Assembly (NCBI GenBank): GCA_963734635.1
Contig: CAVTIA010000014.1
Coordinates: 1,173,737 to 1,237,736 of the forward strand
From: DATCJA01 sp963734635
GTDB taxonomy: Bacteria; Acidobacteriota; Vicinamibacteria; Vicinamibacterales; UBA2999
Direction: 5' to 3'
DNA length: 64,000 nt
The notes beneath the pieces are model-generated. The model did no database searches, was not told the DNA's origin, and saw only the letters and a program-made list of their open reading frames with translations. Shown one piece after another: positions 47,901 through 56,706 of this stretch (positions are counted from its first letter, which is position 1; every line of letters starts with the position of its first letter). The position numbers and the translations under genes are program-made.

Positions 47901-49730
47901 ATGGGGTCCGTCGCAATCCTGGGTATCTCAGCGTACTACCACGACAGCGCCGCCGCCCTGCTGGTCGACGGCGAGATTGTCGCCGCGGCCTCCGAAGAGC
48001 GATTCAGCCGGAAAAAAGGCGATCCAGCCTTTCCCAGGAGCGCTGTGGCCTATTGCCTCGACGAGGCTGGACTCACCACTGACCAGCTCGCCGCCGTCGG
48101 CTTCTATGACAAGCCGCTTCTGAAGTTCGAGCGCATCCTTGAGTCATATCTGGGTGTGGCGCCGCGTGGATTCCGCCAGTTCCTTGTCGCCGGGCCGCTC
48201 TGGATCAAGGACAAGCTCTGGATGGACAAGAATCTGCGCGCGGAGCTCGGCGGCTATCGGGGCGATCTCCTGTACGCCGAACATCACGAGTCGCACGCCG
48301 CGAGTGCGTTTTTCCCCTCACCGTTCCAGGAGGCGGCGATCCTGACAATCGACGGCGTCGGAGAGTGGGCTACAGCTTCCTACGGTATGGGACGTGGTGC
48401 GGACATTCAACTCCTGAAGGAAATGCACTGGCCAGACTCTCTCGGGCTCCTCTATTCGGCTTTCACCTACTACACCGGGTTCAAGGTGAATTCCGGGGAA
48501 TACAAGGTGATGGGCCTCGCGCCATACGGCAAGCCGACATATGTCAAGGCGATCTACGACCACCTCATCGATCTCAAGGAGGACGGCTCGTTCCGGCTGA
48601 ATCAGGACTATTTCGGATATCTCGATGGTCTCACGATGACCAACGAGCGCTTCAACCGGCTCTTCGATGGACCGCCGCGGCAGCCGGAGTCCAGGTTGAC
48701 TCAGAAGGATATGGACCTGGCGCGATCGGTTCAGGACGTGTGCGAGGAAGTCATGATGCGAATGGCCCGTACGGTGCACCGGCAGACGGGCCAGGAGAAT
48801 CTCTGTCTCGCCGGCGGAGTGGCGTTGAACTGCGTCGGGAACGGGCGGCTGCTGCGCGAAGGCCCGTTCAGACGTCTCTGGATTCAACCGGCGGCGGGTG
48901 ACGCCGGCGGCGCACTGGGCGTTGCGCAGCTCATCTGGCATCGGCGGTTCAACGCGCCGCGCTCGGCTGACGGCTGTCAGGATCGGATGCGGGGAGCGTA
49001 TCTCGGTCCCGGTTTCAGCGACGAAGAGATCGGCGCATTTCTGGACGAGGTTGGGGCGAGTTATCAGCGCCTCGATCGCGCGCGGCTTCTGACAACGACC
49101 GCCAAACTTCTCGCGGCAGAAAAGGTCGTGGGCTGGTTCAACGGCCGGATGGAATTCGGGCCACGCGCGCTCGGCGCGAGGTCGATTCTGGGAGATCCTC
49201 GCAGCCCGCGGATGCAGGCCCAGATGAACCTCAAGATCAAGTTTCGCGAGGGATTCAGGCCCTTCGCGCCGAGCGTGCTCCGCGAGTGCGTGTCCGAATA
49301 TTTCGAGCTCGACGTCGATTCTCCTTATATGCTGCTGGTCGCACCCGTGAGACGGGAACGGCAGATTCCGATGAGCGAAGGGACGCGTGAGTTGTGGGGA
49401 ATCGACCAGCTCAACGTGGTCCGCTCTGATATTCCCGCGGTGACCCACGTCGACTATTCGGCGCGTATCCAGACGGTGAGTCCGGACGTGAATCAGGACT
49501 ACTACGATCTGATTCGGGAGTTCGAAAAGCTCACCGGTTGCGCCGTCCTGGTCAACACGTCGTTCAACGTTCGCGGCGAGCCGATCGTGTGTACACCGAG
49601 AGACGCGCATACCTGCTTCATGCGGACGAACCTCGATGCCCTGGTGCTCGGGTCGTTTCTGCTCCAGAAGGAGCAGCAGGACGAGTGGAAGGAGACGACA
49701 GAGTGGCAGTGGGAATTCCAACTCGACTGA
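47901..49730 (+). CDS. Carbamoyltransferase (NodU/CmcH/TobZ family)
   Basis: A 609-residue intact enzyme. The N-terminal Kae1/YrdC-like part begins ILGISAYYHDSAAALLVDGEIVAAASEERFSRKK and has AEHHESHAASAFFPSPF, metal and phosphate ligands for making carbamoyl-adenylate, and TIDGVGEWATASYG for ATP. The C-terminal half has MEFGPRALGARSILGDPR and LVNTSFNVRGEPIVCTP, the carbamoyl-transfer domain. It O-carbamoylates a sugar or polyketide hydroxyl using carbamoyl phosphate and ATP. The following SxtJ-like and DUF5989-like genes form a gene trio recurrent in exopolysaccharide loci. Confidence 0.95.
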   Translation: MGSVAILGISAYYHDSAAALLVDGEIVAAASEERFSRKKGDPAFPRSAVAYCLDEAGLTTDQLAAVGFYDKPLLKFERILESYLGVAPRGFRQFLVAGPLWIKDKLWMDKNLRAELGGYRGDLLYAEHHESHAASAFFPSPFQEAAILTIDGVGEWATASYGMGRGADIQLLKEMHWPDSLGLLYSAFTYYTGFKVNSGEYKVMGLAPYGKPTYVKAIYDHLIDLKEDGSFRLNQDYFGYLDGLTMTNERFNRLFDGPPRQPESRLTQKDMDLARSVQDVCEEVMMRMARTVHRQTGQENLCLAGGVALNCVGNGRLLREGPFRRLWIQPAAGDAGGALGVAQLIWHRRFNAPRSADGCQDRMRGAYLGPGFSDEEIGAFLDEVGASYQRLDRARLLTTTAKLLAAEKVVGWFNGRMEFGPRALGARSILGDPRSPRMQAQMNLKIKFREGFRPFAPSVLRECVSEYFELDVDSPYMLLVAPVRRERQIPMSEGTRELWGIDQLNVVRSDIPAVTHVDYSARIQTVSPDVNQDYYDLIREFEKLTGCAVLVNTSFNVRGEPIVCTPRDAHTCFMRTNLDALVLGSFLLQKEQQDEWKETTEWQWEFQLD

Positions 49731-50104
49731 GCGCCACGGAGGGCCGTCGGTTTGCTTTTACGGTTGGCACTGCCTTCCTCGTGCTGGCGGCGATTTCCGC
49801 ATGGCGGGGCCACCGTCTGCCGCCCCTCGTGCTCGGCGGCCTGAGCGGGACACTGCTGGCTGCGGGGCTGATCGTGCCGGGCCGCATCAGCGGCATTTAC
49901 TGCGCGTGGATGGGACTGGCGAGCGCGATTTCGAAGGTCACGGCCCCTATCACCGTCGGGGCCGTTTACTTCTGCGTGCTGATGCCGATGGGGGTCTTGA
50001 TGAGAGCTTTCGGGCGAAATCCAGTCCGGCACCCCGAGCGGAACGGCAGTTTCTGGATCCCGGCGTCATCGGACGGCCGGAGCAAGCTCGAGAATCAGTT
50101 CTAA
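49703..50104 (+). CDS. SxtJ-family small membrane protein
   Basis: 133 residues from GTG 49703, preceded by GGAG and overlapping the end of the carbamoyltransferase by 28 bases. Four hydrophobic segments (FAFTVGTAFLVLAAISAW, LVLGGLSGTLLAAGLIV, IYCAWMGLASAISKVTAPI, VGAVYFCVLMPMGVLMRAF) and a polar tail GSFWIPASSDG, matching the SxtJ family that regularly follows carbamoyltransferases. Its biochemical role is unknown. The stop codon lies within the inverted repeat that begins at 50101. Confidence 0.82.
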   Translation: MAVGIPTRLSATEGRRFAFTVGTAFLVLAAISAWRGHRLPPLVLGGLSGTLLAAGLIVPGRISGIYCAWMGLASAISKVTAPITVGAVYFCVLMPMGVLMRAFGRNPVRHPERNGSFWIPASSDGRSKLENQF

Positions 50105-50183
50105 CGAGGCCCTGCCTCAGACCGTCGAGCATGTAGTGGTGTACGTCGAGTCGCCCGGCCGGTCTGAGGCAGGGCCTCGTTAG
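50101..50183. repeat. 83-bp element with perfect 24-bp inverted repeats (MITE-like)
   Basis: CTAACGAGGCCCTGCCTCAG plus ACCG (50101-50124) is the exact inverse of 50160-50183; the 35-base interior is unrelated. No T-run follows, so it is not a standard terminator. It sits at the left edge of the DNA that separates the SxtJ-like and DUF5989-like genes. Confidence 0.85.
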
Positions 50184-50293
50184 AGGAAGAGGAGCCCCGG
50201 GAGCAGGCAGGAGTTGAAATCCTGCGCCTAGGTAATTGACCCTCTTGGGGTCGGTGGCCACATGGGCCGCGCTCTCCGGGAGCTCCGAGACGA

Positions 50294-51886
50294 TGATACG
50301 CCGAAACGTCGCTGAAATCCTTGACCATCACGTGACATTCGAATTGGAAGCGATCGACCGGATGTACCTCAACGCGTACGTGCCGTCACTGCAGACGGGC
50401 GCCGGGGCTCGTCGTACTTCCTGAAGACGCAGCTCGGAGGACGGGTGCCGTCGACCGTCGATGATCGCGCCGATGAGTGAGCGGTTCGTGAAAGCCATCG
50501 AACGGTTCACCGACACCGAGGGGATCGATCTGGTGTCGTTCGAGAAGGGGCAACGGAAGGACGACGTCGCCCAGGAGTATCGGGCCAAGTTGAGGGCGAC
50601 GAAGGCGTGCTCTTCGTCGGCAAGGCCCAGGAAAAGGCGAGCGTCTTCCGCACCGAAAAACGTCGGGATGCGCCAGGGGAAGACGCTATCCCTGGATCAT
50701 CGGTCGACGGCCCTGCCCAATCACTACTACTTCTACATCGTGGACCGCGACTTCGGCCCGCTGTTCATCAAGTTCTGTTCGTACTTCCCCTATGCCGCGA
50801 AGCTCTGTCTCAATGGGCACGAGTGGCTCAAGCGCCAATTGACGCAGCGCGGGATTCCGTTCGAGCCGTTGGACAACGGCATTCGATCGACCGACGCAGC
50901 GCGCCGCGTCCAGCAGATCGCCGACACGCTCACGGCCGACAAGATCGACGCGGTATTTCGCAAGTGGCTCCGACGGCTGCCGCATCCCTTCACGGCGGCC
51001 CATCGAAAGCCGGGCTATCGCTACCAGCTGTCGATCCTCCAGGCCGAGTTCGCCTTGACACAGGTGCTCGATCGACCACAGACGGGTCGCGGGTTCTTCG
51101 AAGAAGTGATTCGCGAGAATCTCGACATCGGACGTCCGGATCAGATGCAGTTGATCTTCAACGGCGCGTCACGCGTCGTACACCCGGCAGCTTTCGGACG
51201 CGTGTGCTCACCGAAGGCGTCGTGCCCTCTCTCCACGTGCAGTACAAGAAGGCCAAGGTCAAGCAGTACCACAAAGAAGGGCAAGCCCTTCGCACCGAAA
51301 CCACCGTCAACAATACTTATGACTTCGAGATTGGTCGTGCGCTCCGCAATCTGCCCGCGCTGCGGGAGATCGGCTTCGCCGCCAACCGACGCCTGCTGCG
51401 CGTCGAATATCTGAGCCACGACTGCTTCATCGGTGACGACCACCTGGACGGCCTGACCCAACCCGTCGTTGTCGACACCCAACGAGCCGCGGCGCTGCGC
51501 CTCGGCGATCGCCGGGTGCTGGCCCTGATGCAGACGCTCTGTCTCTTCGCCCTCCATCCGCAGGGCTTTCGACATCGCGATGTGCGCCCCGCCATCGCAC
51601 AACTCCTCGGTCGCGCGCGCGAGGACTATAGGCGCCAGTCAGATGACGTACGACCTGCGCCGGCTCCGTCTCCACGGTCTCATCGAACGGGTCCCGACGC
51701 AGTCATCGCTACCGCATCACCGATGCCGGCGCGCGCCTGGCCGTGCTCTATCTCCGGATCTACGCCCGTGGGTTCCGACCCGCCGCGTCTCTGCCAACGT
51801 CGGGGACACGTCGCGGCACGCAAGCCTTCGAGCGCCTCAATGCCGCGGTTGACAAATTCCTTCAGGAGGTCCGACTTGTTGCCTGA
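50294..51886 (+). pseudogene. Multicopy-type conserved protein of unknown function with C-terminal winged helix, frameshifted
   Basis: Across frames about 530 codons read DRMYLNAYVPSLQTGAG, SERFVKAIERFTDTEGIDLVSFEKGQRKDD, VLFVGKAQEKASVFRTEKRRD, NHYYFYIVDRDFGPLFIKFCSYFPYAAKLCLNGHE, LPHPFTAAHRK, VLDRPQTGRGFFEEVIRENLDIGRPDQ, QYHKEGQALRTETTVNNTYDFEIGRALRNL, and finally MTYDLRRLRLHGLIERVP...YRITDAGARLAVLYLRIYA, a winged helix. Frame changes near 50405, 50460, 50600, 51170 and 51630. I remember this family as widespread and repeated in many genomes but without an assigned function. Its insertion between two genes normally adjacent suggests mobility. Confidence 0.7.
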
Positions 51887-51960
51887 AAAACTTGACTCAA
51901 GTACCTCAGATTTCAAAAGGTACTCAGATTTCAACCGGTCAAGGCTCCTAGGAGTGTGAG

Positions 51961-52114
51961 ATGACGACCGCGACAGGGCAGGTGTGGGAGTACCCTCAAG
52001 GTGAGAAAGAAGTGGTGGCTTCTGCCTCTCATGATGGTGATGTGGCTGGTGGGAATGCTTCTCGTGTTTGCCCAGGGTTCCGCCCTGGCGCCATTTGTCT
52101 ACACCATCTTCTAA
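51961..52114 (+). pseudogene. DUF5989-like small membrane protein, one frameshift
   Basis: ATG 51961 follows TAGGAG. It reads MTTATGQVWEY, then at TACCCTC (51991-51997) one C too many, then LKVRKKWWLLPLMMVMW and a single membrane helix ending GSALAPFVYTIF before the TAA at 52112. The ending and the KVRKKWWL start match DUF5989 proteins, which follow carbamoyltransferase and SxtJ genes. About 50 residues. A CCC homopolymer at the break makes a sequencing indel as likely as real decay; GTG 52001 could still start the helix part. Confidence 0.7.
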
Positions 52115-52337
52115 TCCGACTCATGCGGAAGACGCGCGTCGCACTGCGCCGGGCTAGCGAGTTTCACTGGCAGTGGCCCTCTATCTTGCGCTGGCCGAGG
52201 TCGCCGCACGTGGATTCTGGCGCCTCGCTTCTGGCGCCACACCCTCGCCGGCGCCGTGAAATCGCCGAAAACGTTCTTGGCGTTCTGCTTCCCAAGCTGG
52301 AGTCCGATCGACAATCACGTGCCTCGAGATAGCGTCG
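52115..52337 (+). other. Short gap with a possible degenerate N-terminus of a lost gene
   Basis: No intact gene. One frame reads VSLAVALYLALAEVAARGFWRLASG (about 52176-52250), a membrane-anchor-like segment of the kind that starts SGNH-hydrolase genes often found after carbamoyltransferase/SxtJ/DUF5989, but it stops at once. The assignment is speculative. Confidence 0.3.
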
Positions 52338-54629
52338 ATGTTCATCACGGAGATCAATCAGAGTGCCCTGGAGCCGTCATTTGATCGCACCGAACCACTC
52401 CAGCCAGCCACCGCGACCAGGCTCAGTTGTCGCAGAGCGTACTACTACCTGATCAACGTCGAAGAGCATCCGGAGGTATTGCCGCTCGCCTGCGATCTCG
52501 TCAGAACGCGGCTGGCAGGTGCACCTGTGTTCCCGGCAAATGGCGGCAGCCCTCCGCAAGACCCCGCCACAATTGAAACGCGGTTGACCGATCTCATCGA
52601 GCAGCTCCACATTTCGCGACACAGGGTTGCCCAACCATGGCGGCAGCCTAGTGATGATTTGACCCGCCGCCAGGTCCTGCACTATTTCGTGCAGTACATG
52701 CCTACCGCGCTCGTGGACGGATGCTGGCTCCAATCCGGGCTCAGAGTTTCAACCGCACACACCGAGATTGGTGCCGCACTGACAGGGCTGTACCAGCATC
52801 AGGTGCGGGCGTTCGTGGCCGACCCGGGACGCCATTTCGTCGCCGACTATCGTGAGGCCTACTCGCGCCTCGGGGCCCCGCTTGAGGAGGTGTCGTCGCA
52901 TTCTTTTGCGGAGCGACAGGACTTTTTCGGTTGGAGTTTCGACATCCCGCTTTTTGCGCTTGGTATCGCTCAGTTCACCCGCAGTTTTCCCCTCGAGATT
53001 CTCGGCTTCAATCTCGCCTGGCAGTATCTGGATCTTTCCGCATTTGGTCCCGATCTCGTTCGCGACATCTGTCAGGCGTACGCCCTGCCGCCCCTCGGCG
53101 CGGACCTCAACGACCCGGATCATCTCGAAACAGGCCGGGAAATGGCTCGCGCGGCAGCGCTCAGATGCCTGGAGGGCGTGGATCGTTCAAAGTTGGGTGA
53201 CGCCTGGAGTCGATTGCTGCGTGGCGTGTCCACCGGTGTCGACCTCTGGGCCAGGTGGCTGGACGAGACGCGGGAATCGGCGCCTTCAGGCCCCCCCGAT
53301 CCCCGGCAGGAGATGATCGATCTGCTGCGACGCAAGTCGCCCCACGCGTTCGGCTATCACGCGGATCGGAGGCTTGGCGCCAAACGCATCGACGAACTGC
53401 TCGATCCAGGCGCGTTCAACGCACCAGCTCTCCTGGATGCGCTGGCGGCCTCGCCATGGGTCAAGACAGCCAAGTCGGGCAAGAGCATCTTCCTGAGCCG
53501 CCTCACGGGGTTCGGCGGGCCCATGCTGGCAGTGTTCTCCCCGGTCGAACAGGTGATTATCCAGAGATGGATCGACAGCCTGTCTTCCAGCGAAGTCGAG
53601 ACCGGCAGTGGTGCCGTTCAACCGGTTCCCCGGGAAGAGCCGTGTGTGGAGGGCCGAAGCTGGAGCCCGATCGAGTTCCGTCGGAGGAGCGAGCGACGAT
53701 ACGGGAAGATTACGGTGAGAGAGCTCTATCACTATCTGATCAACGTCGAGTTTTTTCCCGACATCCTCCCGGTGGCCGAGCGCTTCGCCCACGAGCGTCT
53801 CGAACGATCGATGGCGATGATCTGGGCGGGAGAGCGGCCCATCCCGTCGCGGCGCTACGATCCCATCGCCCTCGAACAATGGGTCTATCGGAAGCATCGC
53901 GAACAGGTAGAGTCATATCGTCCGCCCGACGTCCGTCCTGAAGCGCCCAAGGGTGCGTTCGTCGAAGCCACCGTTCAGCTGGCGCCGTTGATTCTGATCG
54001 ACGGCGGATGGCTTCAGGGGATGGCCTCACCGGCCCTCATTCACACCGCCGTCGGCCGCATGCTCTTCCACGTGCTCGTGGAGGAGCTCGGTGAGGGCAA
54101 ACACAAGGAACATCACGCGAACGTCTATCGCGACTTGCTGAAGGCGATGGGTGAAAACCCGCCGCCGGTCGACACCTGGGAGTTCGCACGTTGGCCGCGA
54201 CTCTTGGATTCGTCATTCGATGTGCCGACGCTGTGGCTGACCATTTCCTGTTTTCCGAGGCATTTTCTACCGGAGATTCTGGGGCTGAACCTCGCCGTGG
54301 AACTGGCCGGCGTAGGTGGCCCCTACATGGAAGCCCGGGATACGCTGCGGCGCTTCCGCTATCCCACCTTGTTCGTTGACGTCCACAACGCGGCAGATAA
54401 TATTTCGGTGGGCCACTCGGCGTGGGCGATGAACGCCATCAGACGGTACATGGACGAGGTCGCGGACCGCGACGGACCTCACAATGTGGACCGCACCTGG
54501 CACAGGATCTGGGCGGGTGTTCGCGCTACGCTCCCGCAGATCGGTCGGGTGCGGATGATGGGATACCGGCTCCGCAAACGATTCTTCGGTGAAGACCCGG
54601 CTCTCGTACCGCTAATCTTTCCCTCCTGA
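52338..54629 (+). CDS. Tandem heme-oxygenase-like iron-containing redox protein
   Basis: A 763-residue cytoplasmic protein with two homologous halves. Each contains a YYLINVEEHPEVLP / YHYLINVEFFPDILP start, a DGCWLQSG / DGGWLQGM segment and a LEILGFNL / PEILGLNL helix, typical of the 'iron-containing redox enzyme' (Haem_oxygenas_2-like) fold. In the second half the metal-binding signature is complete as DVHNAADN...GH (residues about 681-693) with WHRIWAG after it; in the first half the equivalent segment is GADLNDPDHLETGRE, with most ligands changed. So one diiron site is likely active and the other structural. Related enzymes do oxygenase or desaturase-like reactions in natural-product pathways; substrate unknown. 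Confidence 0.75.
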   Translation: MFITEINQSALEPSFDRTEPLQPATATRLSCRRAYYYLINVEEHPEVLPLACDLVRTRLAGAPVFPANGGSPPQDPATIETRLTDLIEQLHISRHRVAQPWRQPSDDLTRRQVLHYFVQYMPTALVDGCWLQSGLRVSTAHTEIGAALTGLYQHQVRAFVADPGRHFVADYREAYSRLGAPLEEVSSHSFAERQDFFGWSFDIPLFALGIAQFTRSFPLEILGFNLAWQYLDLSAFGPDLVRDICQAYALPPLGADLNDPDHLETGREMARAAALRCLEGVDRSKLGDAWSRLLRGVSTGVDLWARWLDETRESAPSGPPDPRQEMIDLLRRKSPHAFGYHADRRLGAKRIDELLDPGAFNAPALLDALAASPWVKTAKSGKSIFLSRLTGFGGPMLAVFSPVEQVIIQRWIDSLSSSEVETGSGAVQPVPREEPCVEGRSWSPIEFRRRSERRYGKITVRELYHYLINVEFFPDILPVAERFAHERLERSMAMIWAGERPIPSRRYDPIALEQWVYRKHREQVESYRPPDVRPEAPKGAFVEATVQLAPLILIDGGWLQGMASPALIHTAVGRMLFHVLVEELGEGKHKEHHANVYRDLLKAMGENPPPVDTWEFARWPRLLDSSFDVPTLWLTISCFPRHFLPEILGLNLAVELAGVGGPYMEARDTLRRFRYPTLFVDVHNAADNISVGHSAWAMNAIRRYMDEVADRDGPHNVDRTWHRIWAGVRATLPQIGRVRMMGYRLRKRFFGEDPALVPLIFPS

Positions 54630-54673
54630 AACACCTCGCGCTTCGCGCCGGGTCTGGCTCGAATGGACGGTTC

Positions 54674-54912
54674 ATGGCCACAATTGCGTATCTGACCACC
54701 ATCGAATTCGGCGCAGGGGCGATTGCCACCCTGTTCGAGCACCTCGCGGCAACCGGGATCAGACGGCCGCTGCTCGTGAGCGATCGCGGGGTTCTTGCGG
54801 CGGGCCTTCTCGACAGGGTCGTCGGCCTTTGCCCGCCGGACTTTCCCAGATTCCTGGAAGTGCCACCCAAGACGATAGGAACGATGAACGGGGTGTCGCG
54901 CGCGTGGTTGAC
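54674..54912 (+). pseudogene. Iron-containing alcohol dehydrogenase, N-terminal fragment
   Basis: ATIAYLTTIEFGAGAIATLFEHLAATGIRRPLLVSDRGVLAAGLLDRV is the N-terminal nucleotide-binding start of the Fe-ADH family (about 385 residues when whole). After about 75 residues the frame enters a 44-bp tandem repeat and the rest of the gene is missing. It begins 45 bp after the diiron protein and may have been its operon partner. Confidence 0.65.
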
Positions 54913-55042
54913 GGAAGGCCCCTTATGCGACCCCCCAGACCCTCCCCCGCACAGACGGAAGGCCCCTTATGCGACCCCCCAGACCCTCCCCCGCACAGAC
55001 GGAAGGCCCCTTATGCGACCCCCCAGACCCTCCCCCGCACAG
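54910..55042. repeat. 44-bp tandem repeat, three copies
   Basis: Units start at 54913, 54957 and 55001 (GGAAGGCCCCTTATGCGACC then CCCCAGACCCTCCCCCGCAC) and are identical until the third ends. Each unit holds TTATGCGACC, close to the TTATGCGGA(G)CC motif of RIT ends. The length is not a multiple of three. No spacers differ, so this is not a CRISPR array. Confidence 0.9.
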
Positions 55043-55195
55043 CCCTCCCCGCGCAACGTCTCCGCGAAACCGTCGAGCCAAGGTCCCGCAGGGCCGTCGA
55101 CGAGACGGCGCTGAGTGATGGCGTTCTGGTAACTGCGCTCCAGCATGAAGTCCTCCTTGGACAAAGAGGACCTCAAGATGCCCCAGAATTATGCG
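55043..55195 (-). pseudogene. Remnant of a third RIT element: N-terminus of a RitA-like recombinase
   Basis: From ATG 55146, preceded by AAGGAGGAC, 35 residues read MLERSYQNAITQRRLVDGPAGPWLDGFAETLR, matching the start of the RIT2 first recombinase (VGPAGPLVTSFADKLR) including the ribosome binding site. Upstream, AATTATGCGGACCGCAT (55183-55199) resembles the inner end motif and is partly palindromic. Everything after the first 35 residues is replaced by the 44-bp repeats. Confidence 0.55.
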
Positions 55196-55220
55196 GACCG
55201 CATCCAACGGCCAAGCCGTG

Positions 55221-56312
55221 TCAAGTCGCGGCATTCCCGGCAGTCTCCGGAGATGGAGTCGATTGTGGAGCGAGTGGGGCCGACGAGCCCGGCCGACGCG
55301 CTATGACGATGAAGAATCCGCCTTCACGGTTGCCGCCGAACGACAGGCCCAGTTCGATCAGCAATCGTTCTACCGCGTTGCCGGCAGGCTCCGCCTCGAA
55401 CAACCGCTTGTCCGGGTCAAACGGGTGGAACAGCCTCGTATCAGGGATGCTCCGGATGAACTCAAATCCGATTTCCTTAATCCAGGTCAGGGTTTCGCCA
55501 ATCAAATGCTGTGATTCGAGGGGATGCTTGTACTGGTCCATGAACCACGCGCGCTTTTTCGCAACACTCATTCCAGGGGTTCGCAGCTTCGAGTCCAGGA
55601 ACGTGAAGCGGTCGCCCGTCGTGCGGAACACGAATCGCCGGATGTTCGTCATGAGTCGCCCATAACGGTGATACAGGCCAATCAGCAGATGGCCTCCGGG
55701 CCGCACCAGTCGGGAGATGGTACGAAACCCCCCCGGTGGATCAGGAGTGTTGTGGAGCACGCCGTTCGAAATAACCAGGTCGAAGGACGCCTCGGGGAAT
55801 ACCGGCCGGAACAGGTTCTGCTGGACAAAGTGCACGCTGGAGATGTTGTTCTGCGTGGCGAACTGTTGCGCCAGCCCGAGTGAGTTGAGACAGATGTCCG
55901 TCCCGAACACGGTGCGGTTACCAACCGCCAGGAAGTTGCTCAGTTGTCCCGTGCCACAGCCGCATTCCAGCACGCGCGCCTTCAGTGGTACCTGTTCATC
56001 CAGCACGCGTCCGAAGATGCTCCGGCGGGCCTTCTGGATCAGCGTTCCTGCGCTGTCCAGATCGTCATAATTCGGGAACGGCGTTTCCTCGTAGAAGGAC
56101 TTCACGGTCTGCGTGAGGGAGTCCGCTGTGGCGTCCCCGGTGGGCCAGTAGAGCTGTGGTATGCCGTTCTTTACCTCAAACCGATGCGCCCCGGTTTCGC
56201 ATTCCAGTCCGGAATCCCGTGGACGCAGCGGAACAGCGCACGCCGGGCAGCGGAGGAGTTGGCCCCACCCGCCAATGACACTCAGTCCTGATTCCATAGT
56301 CGATACCATCAC
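55221..56312 (-). CDS. Class I SAM-dependent methyltransferase with Trm112-like zinc segment
   Basis: About 363 residues (start ATG 56312 or 56309; MESG at 56297 also possible). The N-terminal 50 residues form a zinc-ribbon-like part (LLRCPACAVPLRPRDSGLECETGAHRFEVKNGIPQLYWP). The core follows: RVLECGCGTGQLSNFLAVGNRTVFGTDI (SAM motif I), FDLVISNGVLHNTPDPPGGF, LVRPGGHLLIGLYHRYGR. It resembles methyltransferases in polysaccharide and natural-product loci. It is intact but lies between a RIT remnant and the IS21-A end. Confidence 0.85.
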   Translation of the reverse strand: MMVSTMESGLSVIGGWGQLLRCPACAVPLRPRDSGLECETGAHRFEVKNGIPQLYWPTGDATADSLTQTVKSFYEETPFPNYDDLDSAGTLIQKARRSIFGRVLDEQVPLKARVLECGCGTGQLSNFLAVGNRTVFGTDICLNSLGLAQQFATQNNISSVHFVQQNLFRPVFPEASFDLVISNGVLHNTPDPPGGFRTISRLVRPGGHLLIGLYHRYGRLMTNIRRFVFRTTGDRFTFLDSKLRTPGMSVAKKRAWFMDQYKHPLESQHLIGETLTWIKEIGFEFIRSIPDTRLFHPFDPDKRLFEAEPAGNAVERLLIELGLSFGGNREGGFFIVIARRPGSSAPLAPQSTPSPETAGNAAT

Positions 56313-56489
56313 TTACACGCGCCTCCGTTGCTTCAACTCGGGGTCAAGATGGGAAGAGCAGGGGAACAAAAGTCAGGTCGTCACCAAAAAACGCTTGCGA
56401 ACGCGGTGAGCCCTCGGTGGACAGTTGAAAACCGACAATTTCTGGACAGGCAAAACCGACAATTTCTGAGCGGCCGAGACTGGTGAGTT

Positions 56490-56646
56490 TTACTTCGATG
56501 TGTCCTCGGTCCGCAAGTCCGTGTGGACTTTCGTCCGCCAGCTTTTCGGTCCGCACTTGAGCACGTGCGCATGATGTAAGAGCCGGTCGAGCAAGGCGGT
56601 GACGGCGGCGGTATCGCCGAGCAGCTTGCCCCAGTCGTCGACCGGT
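56490..56646 (-). pseudogene. istB: IS21-A istB, C-terminal part
   Basis: Reads RPVDDWGKLLGDTAAVTALLDRLLHHAHVLKCGPKSWR...DTSK, the usual IstB ending. It joins in frame to 62634 (...ASTVLTSNR|PVDDWG), the universal IstB motif after the sensor region. Confidence 0.9.
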
Positions 56647-56706
56647 CGATTTAATGCGGAGCCGATGATTATGCGGAGCCTCGTGAAGCGAGGCCCCGCC
56701 AGAACT

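Noticed and set aside
49538..49702. Longer start for the SxtJ-like protein inside the carbamoyltransferase
   Set aside because: GTG 49703 has a suitable GGAG and gives the family N-terminus; the upstream part is a shadow.
50190..50240. tRNA-like T-loop near GAGTTGAAATCC
   Set aside because: No cloverleaf with anticodon arm and acceptor stem could be drawn around it.
54910..55042. Possible CRISPR array
   Set aside because: The three 44-bp units are contiguous and identical with no variable spacers, so this is a tandem repeat.
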